Origin: Roseibium aestuarii
Lineage (GTDB): Bacteria; Pseudomonadota; Alphaproteobacteria; Rhizobiales; Stappiaceae
Direction of reading: 5' to 3'
Assembly (NCBI RefSeq): GCF_008477545.1
Contig: NZ_VORA01000001.1
Location: 930,001-994,000 of the forward strand
Length of the DNA: 64,000 nt
Shown: one piece after another, positions 9,183 to 17,052 of the stretch
Layout of the letters: each line of letters starts with the position of its first letter
Position numbering within the stretch: the stretch's first letter is position 1
Position numbers and translations under genes: made by a program
Notes under the pieces: generated by a model
Told to the model about the DNA's origin: nothing
The model's input: the letters and a program-made list of their open reading frames with translations, nothing else
Databases searched by the model: none

Positions 9183-9830
9183 TTACTTCTTGAACGTGAT
9201 GTCCACGGTGCCGACCGTCAGCCCGAGGAAGCTCGCGCGCGCCGTGTTGCGCACGGTGGTGCGATCGACCCGCTCGAGCCTGTCGGTGAAGCGGATCGCC
9301 TGCGGCTTGCCGTTGCGCATCACGTCGGTGATGTAGGTGAACTCCAGCGCGCCATCCGGCGTGGGAAAGACCTGGGTCAGGCCGCGCACGTCCGGCCGGC
9401 GGCCGATGTAGCGCCCCGGTCCGAGCTTCTGGAAGGTCCAGACCTTGTCCTCACGCTCGCCGTCCGCATAGACGATCGCTTCCCGAAGGATGAAGACGCG
9501 GGTCTTCGGATCCCACTTGCCCGACATGCCCACGGTGAAATCGCGCTCCACATCGGCCAGCTCGCTGACAAAGGTGCCGGTCCCGAGCGCATGACCTGCG
9601 AAGAACTCCTCCAGTGCCAGGGGCTGGGGCGCTGCCGAGGCTTGCGCGGCGCGGGCGCCGGAGGGGGACGCGATCACAAGCGCAAGGGCCATCAGCACGC
9701 ACATGAGCGGCGGCAGGGCAAAGGCCAGGAGCCGGGAGGCAGAGAGGGCGGCGGGGGTGCGTGCGGGAAGGGCCAGCGCCCGGGACGAAGCCTCGCGGGC
9801 GCGCAGCGTGTGGAACGTATCGGGGGTCAT
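9183..9830 (-). CDS. DUF3833-type exported protein
   Basis: The 215-residue product has a charged N terminus and a long hydrophobic segment (about 34-60) ending in an Ala-rich stretch that could be a signal peptide or anchor. The mature part (FFAGHALGTGTF, KWDPKTRVFILREAIVYADG, ITDVMRNGKPQAIRFTDRLE) matches the DUF3833 lipocalin-like family, although no lipobox Cys is present. It converges on the YcgN-type gene with a 15-bp gap. Function is unknown. Confidence 0.75.
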   Translation of the reverse strand: MTPDTFHTLRAREASSRALALPARTPAALSASRLLAFALPPLMCVLMALALVIASPSGARAAQASAAPQPLALEEFFAGHALGTGTFVSELADVERDFTVGMSGKWDPKTRVFILREAIVYADGEREDKVWTFQKLGPGRYIGRRPDVRGLTQVFPTPDGALEFTYITDVMRNGKPQAIRFTDRLERVDRTTVRNTARASFLGLTVGTVDITFKK

Positions 9831-9934
9831 GATCGATGATCCTTGCCGTGAGAAGACGCCGGTTGCAGGAGACCAGCCCCTTGCAACCTTGTCCCTCTGA
9901 TACGGCAGGTCACGCCCCCCGGATCAGCGCGGGA

Positions 9935-10537
9935 TCAGCCGCCCACAAGCACCTGGGGCGGTGGTGCGGCCCGGCCACGCGGCACCGAGACGTCCGGTGC
10001 CTGACGCAGGGCGGGCGCGAGGGGCTGCGGGGCGGCTCTGGAAATCTCGCCGCGCTTCAGCGCCGACAGCCCGAAGCTCTGCGCATAGCGCTCGGCAAAC
10101 CGGGAGGCGATGCCATCGGAAATGCGGCCGAAGCTGCGGTCCGGACTGTAGAACCCATCCAGGTTGAACATCTCGTCCACGTCAGGCTTGGCCCCGTCGC
10201 GCCCTTTGAAGGCGAAGCTCCAGTCGCCGACCTGCATCTTTCCCGAGACCTCGCTGCGGCCCGCCATGAAGATGCCGGCGGGTGCCACGTGCTTCACCTT
10301 GTCGAATTGCACGGTCATGGGGGCCTGAGGGGCGTCGGGGGGAAGCTGACGGTTGATGTCGGCGACAACCACCGCCAGACGCGACTGCATCTGTTGGGCC
10401 GCCTGGCGACCATAGGCACCCGGCCCCGGTTGAACCTGGATCGACGAAATGCGGACGGCAGGTCCCGGGAGGGTCTGGTGCTGACAGGCGACGGTGCCCA
10501 GGAGGAGGAAGAGAACGGCAATCTGGCGCAGGGACAT
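9935..10537 (-). CDS. Putative lipoprotein
   Basis: The product is about 200 residues. The N terminus MSLRQIAVLFLLLGTVACQH contains a typical signal peptide with lipobox GTVAC, so it should be lipidated at the Cys and sit in the envelope. The upstream ATG at 10552 adds five residues and is less likely. The remainder has alternating strands (MTVQFDKVKHVAP, KMQVGDWSFAFKG) and a Pro/Ala-rich tail; I do not recognise a family. The next gene in this orientation (DUF3833) lies about 100 bp downstream, so they may be co-transcribed. Confidence 0.7.
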   Translation of the reverse strand: MSLRQIAVLFLLLGTVACQHQTLPGPAVRISSIQVQPGPGAYGRQAAQQMQSRLAVVVADINRQLPPDAPQAPMTVQFDKVKHVAPAGIFMAGRSEVSGKMQVGDWSFAFKGRDGAKPDVDEMFNLDGFYSPDRSFGRISDGIASRFAERYAQSFGLSALKRGEISRAAPQPLAPALRQAPDVSVPRGRAAPPPQVLVGG

Positions 10538-10629
10538 CGGGAGATCCAGCAAGGGCGAGAGAGGAGCCCCTAGTCTGAATTCCCGATGTGAAGAAAGCCT
10601 TAAGTTGCAGGATCCGGGCGAGGCAACTC

Positions 10630-10851
10630 TCAGCCGGTGATGCGGAACTGGTCCGGCGCCTTGCAGAAGACCTTCACCACTTCTCCCTCATGCACCACGC
10701 CCGAGGTCGCGGCATAGCGCTGGGCGTTGATCATGCAGAAGGCGAGCGGATGGCGGCCCGGCGCGACCATCCAGTTGATCGCGGTGTCCCGGTTGCACTG
10801 CTGGATGGGCGTGGAGGCCAGGCAGACGGCAAGATAGGCGGTGTAGAGCAT
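10630..10851 (-). CDS. Small hypothetical protein
   Basis: The product is 73 residues long with four cysteines (CLAS, QQCN, AFCM, VFCK) and a hydrophobic start (MLYTAYLAVCLAS). The spacing of the cysteines and the AINWMVAPGRHPLAFC segment suggest a small folded, perhaps exported, protein. High third-position GC supports coding. No family is recognised. Confidence 0.55.
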   Translation of the reverse strand: MLYTAYLAVCLASTPIQQCNRDTAINWMVAPGRHPLAFCMINAQRYAATSGVVHEGEVVKVFCKAPDQFRITG

Positions 10852-11093
10852 GGGCGCGGGGCTCCTTCAGGATCGGCGCAGGGTGCACTGCAGCATTTTT
10901 GAAGAGGATAGGCGACGCACAGGCTTTGTCGAGTCCCTGCCAGGGCGATGACACTCAATCGGCGCATTCGGGCAAGAGTTTCGAATTCAATGGTAAAAAC
11001 AGTGTCACGGCTCTGCGAACTCTGCCCTTGGCAAAGCTGGCAGGTTTAGGTGCGTTGCATCATTTCTGGTCGCGAGGGTGCCGATTCAACCCT

Positions 11094-11795
11094 TCAGGTT
11101 GCAACCGATGGGGCGGCCAGCAGATAGGCGCGTGTCTGCAGGGCGAGCCGGGCAAGGCAGGCGTCGAGCTCGGGCACTTCACCGGAGCGGAATTTCAGCG
11201 CCGCATGAACCATGAAGGCGATCAGCCCGTCGGTCAGGATCTCCGGGGCGAGATCGCCCCTGATGGCCGGCTCCCAGTCTCCGGCTTGCTGCCAGAGCCC
11301 CAGAAAGCCCGCCAGCTCTTGATCAAGCCGGGAGAGGATCTCGACGAATTCCGGCGCGCAATGGCCGCTGCCATAACCGGTCTTGTTCAGGAAGATGCGC
11401 AGCACCGTCTGGTCCGAGGAAATGACCCGGATCAGACGGTTCATCTTGTCCAGAAGCACGCCCATGGGATCCGAAGGCGCAACGGGCGGCACAACGGCCG
11501 GTACGACAGAGGAGGTGCTGCGATCCGCCGGCTCTGTCCGGCTCACCAGACCGGCCAGCCTGTCGAGAAGCACGTGGGAGAGCAGCCCGTCCATGTCGCC
11601 GAAATGGGCGAACAGGGTCCCCTTGGCCACTTGCGCTTCCGCCACGATCGCATCGGCTGTGACCGCATCCAGCGAGCCGCGCTCTTCCGCAAGGCGCCGG
11701 GCGGCCGCGAGAAGCGCCTCACGGGTGCGCAGGGATCGGGCCTGAGGCTTGCGGGAGCCGGAGGGCGCTGCGGACGGCGAAGGGCGAGGAGGCAT
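11094..11795 (-). CDS. TetR/AcrR-family transcriptional repressor
   Basis: The 233-residue protein has an N-terminal TetR DNA-binding domain: TREALLAAARRLAEERG, then a helix-turn-helix region with VTADAIVAEAQVAKGTLFAHFGD (about residues 40-66). The C-terminal two-thirds is the helical ligand-binding and dimerisation part, without a recognisable ligand class. It is divergent from the NAD(P)H oxidoreductase gene and two identical-pattern palindromes lie between them, one only about 18 bp before its own start, which implies autorepression and control of the partner gene. Confidence 0.9.
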   Translation of the reverse strand: MPPRPSPSAAPSGSRKPQARSLRTREALLAAARRLAEERGSLDAVTADAIVAEAQVAKGTLFAHFGDMDGLLSHVLLDRLAGLVSRTEPADRSTSSVVPAVVPPVAPSDPMGVLLDKMNRLIRVISSDQTVLRIFLNKTGYGSGHCAPEFVEILSRLDQELAGFLGLWQQAGDWEPAIRGDLAPEILTDGLIAFMVHAALKFRSGEVPELDACLARLALQTRAYLLAAPSVAT

Positions 11796-11812
11796 GGCAG
11801 GACTCTAAAAAA

Positions 11813-11824
11813 TGACTGCGGTCA
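11813..11824. promoter_or_regulatory. TetR-type operator 1
   Basis: TGACTGCGGTCA is a palindrome of the form TGAC-N4-GTCA, flanked by A-rich sequence. It lies about 18 bp upstream of the tetR start codon, a position where bound repressor would block tetR transcription. Confidence 0.6.
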
Positions 11825-11863
11825 AAATAACTCTTGACCTGACTCGGAGGCGATGTCAAAAAA

Positions 11864-11875
11864 TGACCATAGTCA
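11864..11875. promoter_or_regulatory. TetR-type operator 2
   Basis: TGACCATAGTCA has the same TGAC-N4-GTCA form as operator 1 and lies 51 bp from it centre to centre, close to five DNA turns. On the minus strand it embeds a TTGACT -35-like hexamer. Confidence 0.6.
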
Positions 11876-12020
11876 ATTTTAAGATCCATTGCGGCCGGAT
11901 TGCGCGTCCCTCGGGGTGGCAATCAGGGCCGGGACGGATCGGGACGAGGCGCGTGTCGCAGCGGCAAGAGGGGGCTGACCCGGCCGCGACGTCCACCGCC
12001 GAACTTTCTGAGAGAGTGAC

Positions 12021-12605
12021 ATGCCGAAGAAAATCCTTTTGCTCGATGGCCATCCGGCCAGCGAAACCCTTTGCCACGGCCTGATGCAGGCCTATGAGAC
12101 CGGTGCCCGCGCGGCCGGCCATGAGCTGCGGGTCCACCGCCTGAGCGCCATGGCCTTCGATCCGGATCTGGGCATCTCACGGTTCCGCGATGCGCCGCCG
12201 CTGGAGCCGGCCCTTCAGGCCTTCTGGGACGATCTGGAATGGTGCGAGCATCTGGTCATCGTCCACCCCCTCTGGTGGGGCGGCTGGCCGGCCAAGCTCA
12301 AGGGCCTCATCGACCGGTCCTTCCTCCATGGCAAGGCCTTCCGCTATGTGGACGGACAGGCCTTGCCCGAGGCGCTGCTCAAGGGCCGAACCGCACGTAT
12401 TCTCATGACCTCCGACACGCCCCGGTTCTTCCTGCACTGGATCTACGGCTTCGGCTTGCGCCGCCAGGTGCGCCAGCAGATCCTCGAATTCTGCGGGGTG
12501 AAACTGAAGGGCATCAGCGAATTCTCCCCCGTGCGCGGCTCAAAGCCGGACAAGCGCGCCGCCTGGCTGGAAAAGGCCCACAAGCTCGGCACGCAGGGGG
12601 TGTGA
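12021..12605 (+). CDS. NAD(P)H-dependent oxidoreductase / quinone reductase, flavodoxin-like
   Basis: The 194-residue protein starts with the FMN-binding Rossmann-like strand and loop (KKILLLDGHPASETL), followed by HLVIVHPLWWGGWPAKLKGLIDR, the signature of the NQO1/MdaB/KefF-type flavoproteins that reduce quinones or nitro compounds with two electrons. It is divergent from a TetR repressor, so expression is probably induced by an electrophile or quinone that the enzyme detoxifies; the inducer is not known. A possible promoter of the GTA leader begins 20 bp after its stop. Confidence 0.88.
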   Translation: MPKKILLLDGHPASETLCHGLMQAYETGARAAGHELRVHRLSAMAFDPDLGISRFRDAPPLEPALQAFWDDLEWCEHLVIVHPLWWGGWPAKLKGLIDRSFLHGKAFRYVDGQALPEALLKGRTARILMTSDTPRFFLHWIYGFGLRRQVRQQILEFCGVKLKGISEFSPVRGSKPDKRAAWLEKAHKLGTQGV

Positions 12606-12625
12606 GAGTGATAGGAAAATAATCC

Positions 12626-12654
12626 TTGACACCGTCACGGTGATCGGGTAGGGT
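12626..12654 (+). promoter_or_regulatory. Candidate promoter of the GTA leader with operator-like palindrome
   Basis: TTGACA (12626-12631) and TAGGGT (12649-12654) are separated by the ideal 17 bp. The spacer contains CACCGT-C-ACGGTG (12630-12642), a perfect 6-1-6 inverted repeat that a dimeric regulator could use to block polymerase. The predicted untranslated leader to terS would be about 370 nt. Confidence 0.55.
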
Positions 12655-12750
12655 TTTGTCATGATCGAAGAACTGTGACTTGCTGCTGCCATTTGGCGCG
12701 GGCCTCGGTATCGCTCAGGTTCGTCGGGCGGGGATAAGTGTCTGTAGGCC

Positions 12751-12778
12751 GGGGCTCTCGTGCAGGGGCTCTCATGCA
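12751..12778 (+). repeat. 14-bp tandem duplication in the GTA leader
   Basis: GGGGCTCTCGTGCA is followed directly by GGGGCTCTCATGCA, differing at one position. Confidence 0.6.
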
Positions 12779-12855
12779 GAGGCAATGGGGGCAGGGCGAT
12801 GCCCGTTCCCATGTCGGCACGCAGTCGGGACAGCCGGGGTACCGGCAAGTTGCAA

Positions 12856-12879
12856 GGCATTCAGGCAGGCATTCAGGCA
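12856..12879 (+). repeat. 12-bp perfect tandem duplication in the GTA leader
   Basis: GGCATTCAGGCA occurs twice head to tail and is followed by a third partial GGCA. Both this and the 14-bp duplication are confined to the leader. Confidence 0.65.
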
Positions 12880-12905
12880 GGCAAGCCTCATCATCAGGAT
12901 TTCGC

Positions 12906-12940
12906 AAGGGCGCGACCGGGACACGGTGGCGCCCTTTGTC
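12906..12940 (+). terminator. Terminator-like / attenuator-like hairpin in the GTA leader
   Basis: AAGGGCGC (12906-12913) pairs with GCGCCCTT (12929-12936). Inside it ACCG (12915-12918) pairs with CGGT (12924-12927), leaving a 5-nt loop. The hairpin is followed by TTGTC, a weak U-tract. It lies about 95 nt upstream of terS, so it could end a short leader RNA or attenuate the operon. Confidence 0.45.
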
Positions 12941-13032
12941 GTCTGGGTCCCTGCGTCTTGCGCTCTCCCAAGAAGGATTGCGGGGACGCTTAGGGGGAGC
13001 AGCCCCATGACGGCGCCGAGGGGGGAGGAGCG

Positions 13033-13614
13033 ATGAAGGGAACGAGCAGACGGGCGAGTGCCCGCCGCAACCGCCGCCAACGCCAGGGGGCCCCGGGCCC
13101 CGCAAGCCGGGAGGCGGCCCGGAAGCAGCCGAATGAGCATGCGAAAGAGCAGCAGCTGGAGCAGCCGTCTGGATCACCCGAAGACAGCCCTCTTGCTGAT
13201 GCAGTGGGCGGCCACGCGACCCCGGCCTGCGCGGACGCTGGCGAGGGGCGGGCGCCGGGGACGGCGGTTTCAGGCGATCATCCGGAACTGGTGGCACGGC
13301 TCTATCGCACCTTCCTGGCCCAGATGGACCATCTGGAGGCGCGCCTGCGCGACCTGGAGTCCCAGACCGGCGAGGCCCTGCGCCAGCCGGATCTGGGCGA
13401 CATCGACAAGACCGTGAAGACCCTGGCGAGCCTGGCGCGCACCCTCACGGTGCTGATGGATCTGGAGGCGGAACCGGCGAAAGGGAGCAGGCAGAATGGA
13501 CGCAAGGATGCGGACGAGGGCTCCGCAAACGCCGGAGACGAGCTCGACCCGGACCGTCTCCGGGATGCGCTTGCGCAACGCCTTGAAGGATTGCGCCAGG
13601 GCCGGGCGGATTGA
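13033..13614 (+). CDS. GTA small terminase subunit (g1-like, TerS)
   Basis: The 193-residue protein has a basic, disordered N terminus (about 1-75, rich in Arg/Gln/Pro/Ser) followed by a helical core (PELVARLYRTFLAQMDHLEARLRDLE, then DIDKTVKTLASLARTLTVLMDLE, about 85-145). This resembles the alphaproteobacterial GTA g1 proteins; R. capsulatus g1 was identified as a small terminase that lacks specific pac recognition. It would feed host DNA to the large terminase. A GGAGGAG ribosome-binding site precedes the ATG. It overlaps the terL frame, as usual for terS-terL pairs. Confidence 0.75.
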   Translation: MKGTSRRASARRNRRQRQGAPGPASREAARKQPNEHAKEQQLEQPSGSPEDSPLADAVGGHATPACADAGEGRAPGTAVSGDHPELVARLYRTFLAQMDHLEARLRDLESQTGEALRQPDLGDIDKTVKTLASLARTLTVLMDLEAEPAKGSRQNGRKDADEGSANAGDELDPDRLRDALAQRLEGLRQGRAD

Positions 13615-14887
13615 GGATGCGCTCGCTGGCCTTTCCGTGGCCGAGATGCGGTTCCTGCTGTCCGACTGGGAACTCTTCGCCCATCCCCATCAGCTCAGCC
13701 CCGCCGGAGACTGGCGGATCTGGCTGATGATGGGAGGCCGGGGGGCGGGCAAGACCCGCGCCGGAGCGGAATGGGTGCGTTCCCAGGTGGCGGCCGCCCG
13801 TCGGGCGTCACCGGCCCAGGCGCTGCGGGTGGCCCTTGTGGGCGAGACCTTTTCCGATGTCCGCGAGGTGATGGTGGAAGGGGTGTCCGGCCTTCTGGCC
13901 ATTCACCCCTCGCAGGACCGGCCTGTCTGGGTTGCCAGCCGCCGCCGTCTGGAATGGCCCTGTGGGGCGGTGGCCCAGGCCTTCAGTTCGGAAGATCCGG
14001 AGGCCCTGCGCGGGCCGCAGTTTCACCTCGCCTGGTGTGACGAGCTGGCGAAATGGAAGAATGCCGAGGAGACCTTCGACATGTTGCAATTCGGATTGCG
14101 GCTGGGCGACAGACCCCGCCAGCTCATCACCACCACGCCCCGGCCCGTGCCGCTGCTGAAGCGGCTCATGGGTCTCAGCGACACGGTGCTCACCCATGCC
14201 CCGACCCGCGCCAACGCGCCCTTCCTCGCCCCGGGCTTCCTGGAGGCGGTGATCGGCCGCTATGGCGGCACGCGGCTCGGGCGTCAGGAGCTGGACGGCG
14301 AGCTGATCGACGACCGGCCCGAAGCGCTCTGGTCGCGGGAGGGGCTGGAGCGGTTCCGGGAAGCGGCCGCCCCGGACGATCTCCAGCGCATCGTGGTGGC
14401 CGTCGACCCTCCGGCGACCTCCGGCAAGCGCTCGGACGCGTGCGGCATTGTCGCCGCCGGTCTTGATGGCAATGGAAACGTCCATGTGCTGGCGGACCGA
14501 TCGAGGGCGCGGCTCAAGCCCTCCGAATGGGCGGCGGTCGCCGTCGGGCTCTATCACGGTCTGAAGGCCGACAGCCTGATCGCGGAGACCAACCAGGGCG
14601 GCGAGATGGTGGCCGAGGTGGTGCGCGGCGTGGATCCGGCCGTGCCGGTGCGCACGGTCCATGCGACCCGAGGCAAGTTCGCAAGGGCCGAGCCGGTGGC
14701 CATGCTCTACGACCAGGGCCGGGTGCGCCACGCAGGCACCTTCCCGGAACTCGAAGACGAGATGTGCGATTTTGCGCCGTCGGGCCTGTCCTCGGGACGC
14801 TCGCCGGACCGGCTGGATGCGCTGGTCTGGGCGGTCAGCGACCTGCTGCTCGGGCCAAGGGCGGAGCCGCGGGTGCGCCGCCTCTGA
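13565..14887 (+). CDS. GTA large terminase subunit (g2-like, TerL)
   Basis: The product is a packaging ATPase and nuclease that fills the capsid with host DNA. Walker A is GGRGAGKT (about 57-64 from this start) and the Walker B region is FHLAWCDELAKW. The RNase H-like nuclease domain starts near IVVAVDPPATSGKRSDACG and includes LIAETNQGGEMV and DRLDALVWAV near the C terminus. The start is ambiguous: an ATG at 13496 would give 463 residues with a 119-bp overlap with terS; the ATG at 13565 gives 440 residues and a 50-bp overlap. An antisense SRPBCC gene, not the portal gene, follows. Confidence 0.92.
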   Translation: MRLRNALKDCARAGRIEDALAGLSVAEMRFLLSDWELFAHPHQLSPAGDWRIWLMMGGRGAGKTRAGAEWVRSQVAAARRASPAQALRVALVGETFSDVREVMVEGVSGLLAIHPSQDRPVWVASRRRLEWPCGAVAQAFSSEDPEALRGPQFHLAWCDELAKWKNAEETFDMLQFGLRLGDRPRQLITTTPRPVPLLKRLMGLSDTVLTHAPTRANAPFLAPGFLEAVIGRYGGTRLGRQELDGELIDDRPEALWSREGLERFREAAAPDDLQRIVVAVDPPATSGKRSDACGIVAAGLDGNGNVHVLADRSRARLKPSEWAAVAVGLYHGLKADSLIAETNQGGEMVAEVVRGVDPAVPVRTVHATRGKFARAEPVAMLYDQGRVRHAGTFPELEDEMCDFAPSGLSSGRSPDRLDALVWAVSDLLLGPRAEPRVRRL

Positions 14888-14932
14888 TCAAGGCCGGGGC
14901 GGCGTGTTCGCCCGGCGTTGGACGGGGAGGCG

Positions 14933-15523
14933 TCAGAGGGACAGGAAACAGGCGTTCTGAGCGGCCCCCGACATGCCGGGGATCGATCCGGCCGGGTCGG
15001 AGCGGGAGCCGCCGGGCAGCGGGCCGTCGTCCGGTCCGGAGGAGGGCGCCGGGGCACGCTCCGCCGCAAGCTGTTCGCAATAGGATTCCAGGCAGACCAG
15101 ATGGCGCTTCCAGGCAAGCTCGTGATCGCGCCGCACCTGTGGGGCCTCCCGGGCGGCAAGATCGCGCCAGCCCGAATGGGTGAGGGTGAGGAGCGATCCG
15201 CCCGCCAGTCCGGTGATGCGCAGTTCCAGCTGGGTCTCGACGCCCCAGCCCTCGTCGGACCAGCTCATGTGAATAACCCGGGGTTCTTCCATGTGACTGA
15301 TCTGGCCGATGACGATGGAGGTGCCCTCGTCGCGCCGCACGATGTCGCGGAAGAAGCCGCCGGGGGTCGCGTCATGGGTGATGTGATCGCCGAACCACTT
15401 CTGCAGATGGTGGCTCCGGGTCAGGACCTCCCAGCAGGGCGGGGCCTCCAGCGGCAGCCAGGTGTTGAAGCGGATCCCGTCGGGAACGTCCTCAGAAGGG
15501 CCATCGGTCATGGTGTCAGTCAC
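14933..15523 (-). CDS. SRPBCC/AHSA1-domain protein, antisense inside the GTA cluster
   Basis: The product is about 196 residues. The core (RFNTWLPLEAPPCWEVLTRS, HHLQKWFGDHITHD, GGFFRDIVRRDEG, EEPRVIHMSWSDEGWG, LTLTHSGW) is a START-like hydrophobic-cavity fold of the AHSA1 type. The GTG at 15523 was preferred because AGGAG sits 10 nt before it; an upstream ATG at 15649 would add 42 residues of doubtful sequence, and an ATG at 15511 is also possible. It points against terL and portal, between two genes that are normally adjacent, so it looks like a host gene inserted into the cluster. Function unknown. Confidence 0.8.
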   Translation of the reverse strand: MTDTMTDGPSEDVPDGIRFNTWLPLEAPPCWEVLTRSHHLQKWFGDHITHDATPGGFFRDIVRRDEGTSIVIGQISHMEEPRVIHMSWSDEGWGVETQLELRITGLAGGSLLTLTHSGWRDLAAREAPQVRRDHELAWKRHLVCLESYCEQLAAERAPAPSSGPDDGPLPGGSRSDPAGSIPGMSGAAQNACFLSL

Positions 15524-15750
15524 GGCTTCGGTCTCCTGCGGGGCGCCTGAAACACCTGACGCCCGAACGCGGCCCGCAGACCCGCGGACCTTCGCAGCCG
15601 CGAGCACATAGAGAGGATCGCCGCTGATGATTTTGGCTAGGTAACTCACCTTACGTCACCAAGAGTAAGCCAGGACGCCGGTGGGGAAAAGGCCCTCGCG
15701 GCATCATCTTGAATCAATCTTTAAGCGGATCGGGAAAGGGCTGAAGCATC

Positions 15751-17043
15751 ATGGGCTTGTGGAGAAAACTTGAGCTTGCCACCAAGCGGCGTTCTGCCCC
15801 ATCTGCCGATCCGGAGCCCCGCGAGGAGAAGTCCTCGCGCACCGCGCCGCTCATTGCCTGGTCAGGCGCTCGCACCCCGGTCTGGAGCCCGCGCGACTAT
15901 TCGGTGCTTGCCCGGGAGGGCTATGCCCGCAATCCGGTGGTCTATCGCTGCATCCGTCTTCTGAGCGAGGCCGCCGCCTCCGTTCCCCTCCTGCTTTTCG
16001 AGGGGGACCGAGAGGTCGCGACCCATCCGCTGCTGGATCTTCTGGCCCATCCGGGGCCAGTGCAGACGGGGGCGGAGTTCCTGGAAGCCGTCTTCGGTCA
16101 CCTGCTGGGCGCCGGGAATGCCTATCTGGAGCAGGTCTCGCTGAACGGGGAGCCCCGTGAATTGCATGCGCTCCGGCCCGACCGGATCCGCATCGTGCTC
16201 TCGGCCGAGGGCTGGGTGGAGGCCTTCGACTATTCGGTGGGTGGCCGCACCCTGCGCCTCGCCGCCGAACCTGAGGAGGAGGGCGGGGTCGCTCCGGTGC
16301 GTCATCTGCGCCTCTTCCATCCGCTCAACGACCATTATGGCTTTGCGCCCCTCGAGGCGGCCCAGGTCAGTCTCGACACCCACAATGCGGCGGCGGGCTG
16401 GAACAAGGCCCTGCTGGACAATGCGGCCCGGCCCTCGGGCGCGCTGGTCTATGGGGCAGGGGACGCGGCGAACCTCTCGCCCGATCAGTTCGACCGGCTG
16501 AAACAGGAGCTGGAGGAGGGCTATCAGGGGGCGCGCAATGCGGGACGTCCTTTGTTGCTGGAGGGAGGGCTCGACTGGAAGCCCATGGGTCTGACGCCCA
16601 AGGACATGGACTTCATCGAGGCCAAGAACCAGGCTGCCCGGGAGATCGCGCTCGCCTTTGGCGTACCGCCCATGTTGCTCGGCATCCCCGGCGACAACAC
16701 CTACGCCAACTACCGGGAGGCAAATCTCGCCTTCTGGCGAACGGCCGTCCTGCCCCTCGTCAACCGCACGGCCGCCGCCCTCGCGGCCTGGCTCGCCCCG
16801 GCCTATCAGGCCGGCGCACCCGAGATGGCCGGGAGCAGCGCAGACCGCCCCCTTCTGACCCTGAAGCCCGATCTTGATGCGATCGAGGCGCTGTCCGGCG
16901 AGCGGGAGGCCCTGTGGCGCCGGGTGGGTGAGGCGCAGTTCCTCAGCCTCGACGAGAAGCGCCAGGCCGTCGGCTATGGCGTGCTGGAGCCGGACGCGCA
17001 CCTCGACGGGGAACCCCGTCCGTCCGTGCCGGTCGCCGACTGA
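15751..17043 (+). CDS. GTA portal protein (g3, HK97/SPP1-like)
   Basis: The 430-residue protein would form the dodecameric ring at the capsid vertex through which DNA passes. Diagnostic segments are NPVVYRCIRLLSEAAASVPL, LLGAGNAYLEQ, GFAPLEAAQVSLDTHNAA, and IALAFGVPPMLLGIPGDNTYANYREAN, typical of the phage portal family. Because the antisense SRPBCC gene intervenes, it is separated from terL by more than 860 bp and needs its own promoter in the 227-bp gap upstream, or read-through. Confidence 0.93.
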   Translation: MGLWRKLELATKRRSAPSADPEPREEKSSRTAPLIAWSGARTPVWSPRDYSVLAREGYARNPVVYRCIRLLSEAAASVPLLLFEGDREVATHPLLDLLAHPGPVQTGAEFLEAVFGHLLGAGNAYLEQVSLNGEPRELHALRPDRIRIVLSAEGWVEAFDYSVGGRTLRLAAEPEEEGGVAPVRHLRLFHPLNDHYGFAPLEAAQVSLDTHNAAAGWNKALLDNAARPSGALVYGAGDAANLSPDQFDRLKQELEEGYQGARNAGRPLLLEGGLDWKPMGLTPKDMDFIEAKNQAAREIALAFGVPPMLLGIPGDNTYANYREANLAFWRTAVLPLVNRTAAALAAWLAPAYQAGAPEMAGSSADRPLLTLKPDLDAIEALSGEREALWRRVGEAQFLSLDEKRQAVGYGVLEPDAHLDGEPRPSVPVAD

Positions 17044-17052
17044 CCGCCGGCG

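Larger units (their letters stand above)
12606..13032 (+). other. GTA leader region, 427 bp, no credible gene
   Basis: The stretch between the oxidoreductase stop and terS holds a promoter-like pair with an internal palindrome, two tandem duplications and a 12-bp-stem hairpin, each listed separately. Long frames crossing it on either strand have low-complexity Arg/Gly/Ser content and no ribosome-binding site. It is best read as the untranslated leader of the GTA cluster, or as a separate small transcript. Confidence 0.55.

Noticed and set aside
12661-12678. Five-codon leader peptide (MIEEL) after the GTA leader promoter
   Set aside because: No ribosome-binding site, no regulatory codons and no clear link to the downstream hairpin; too short to support.
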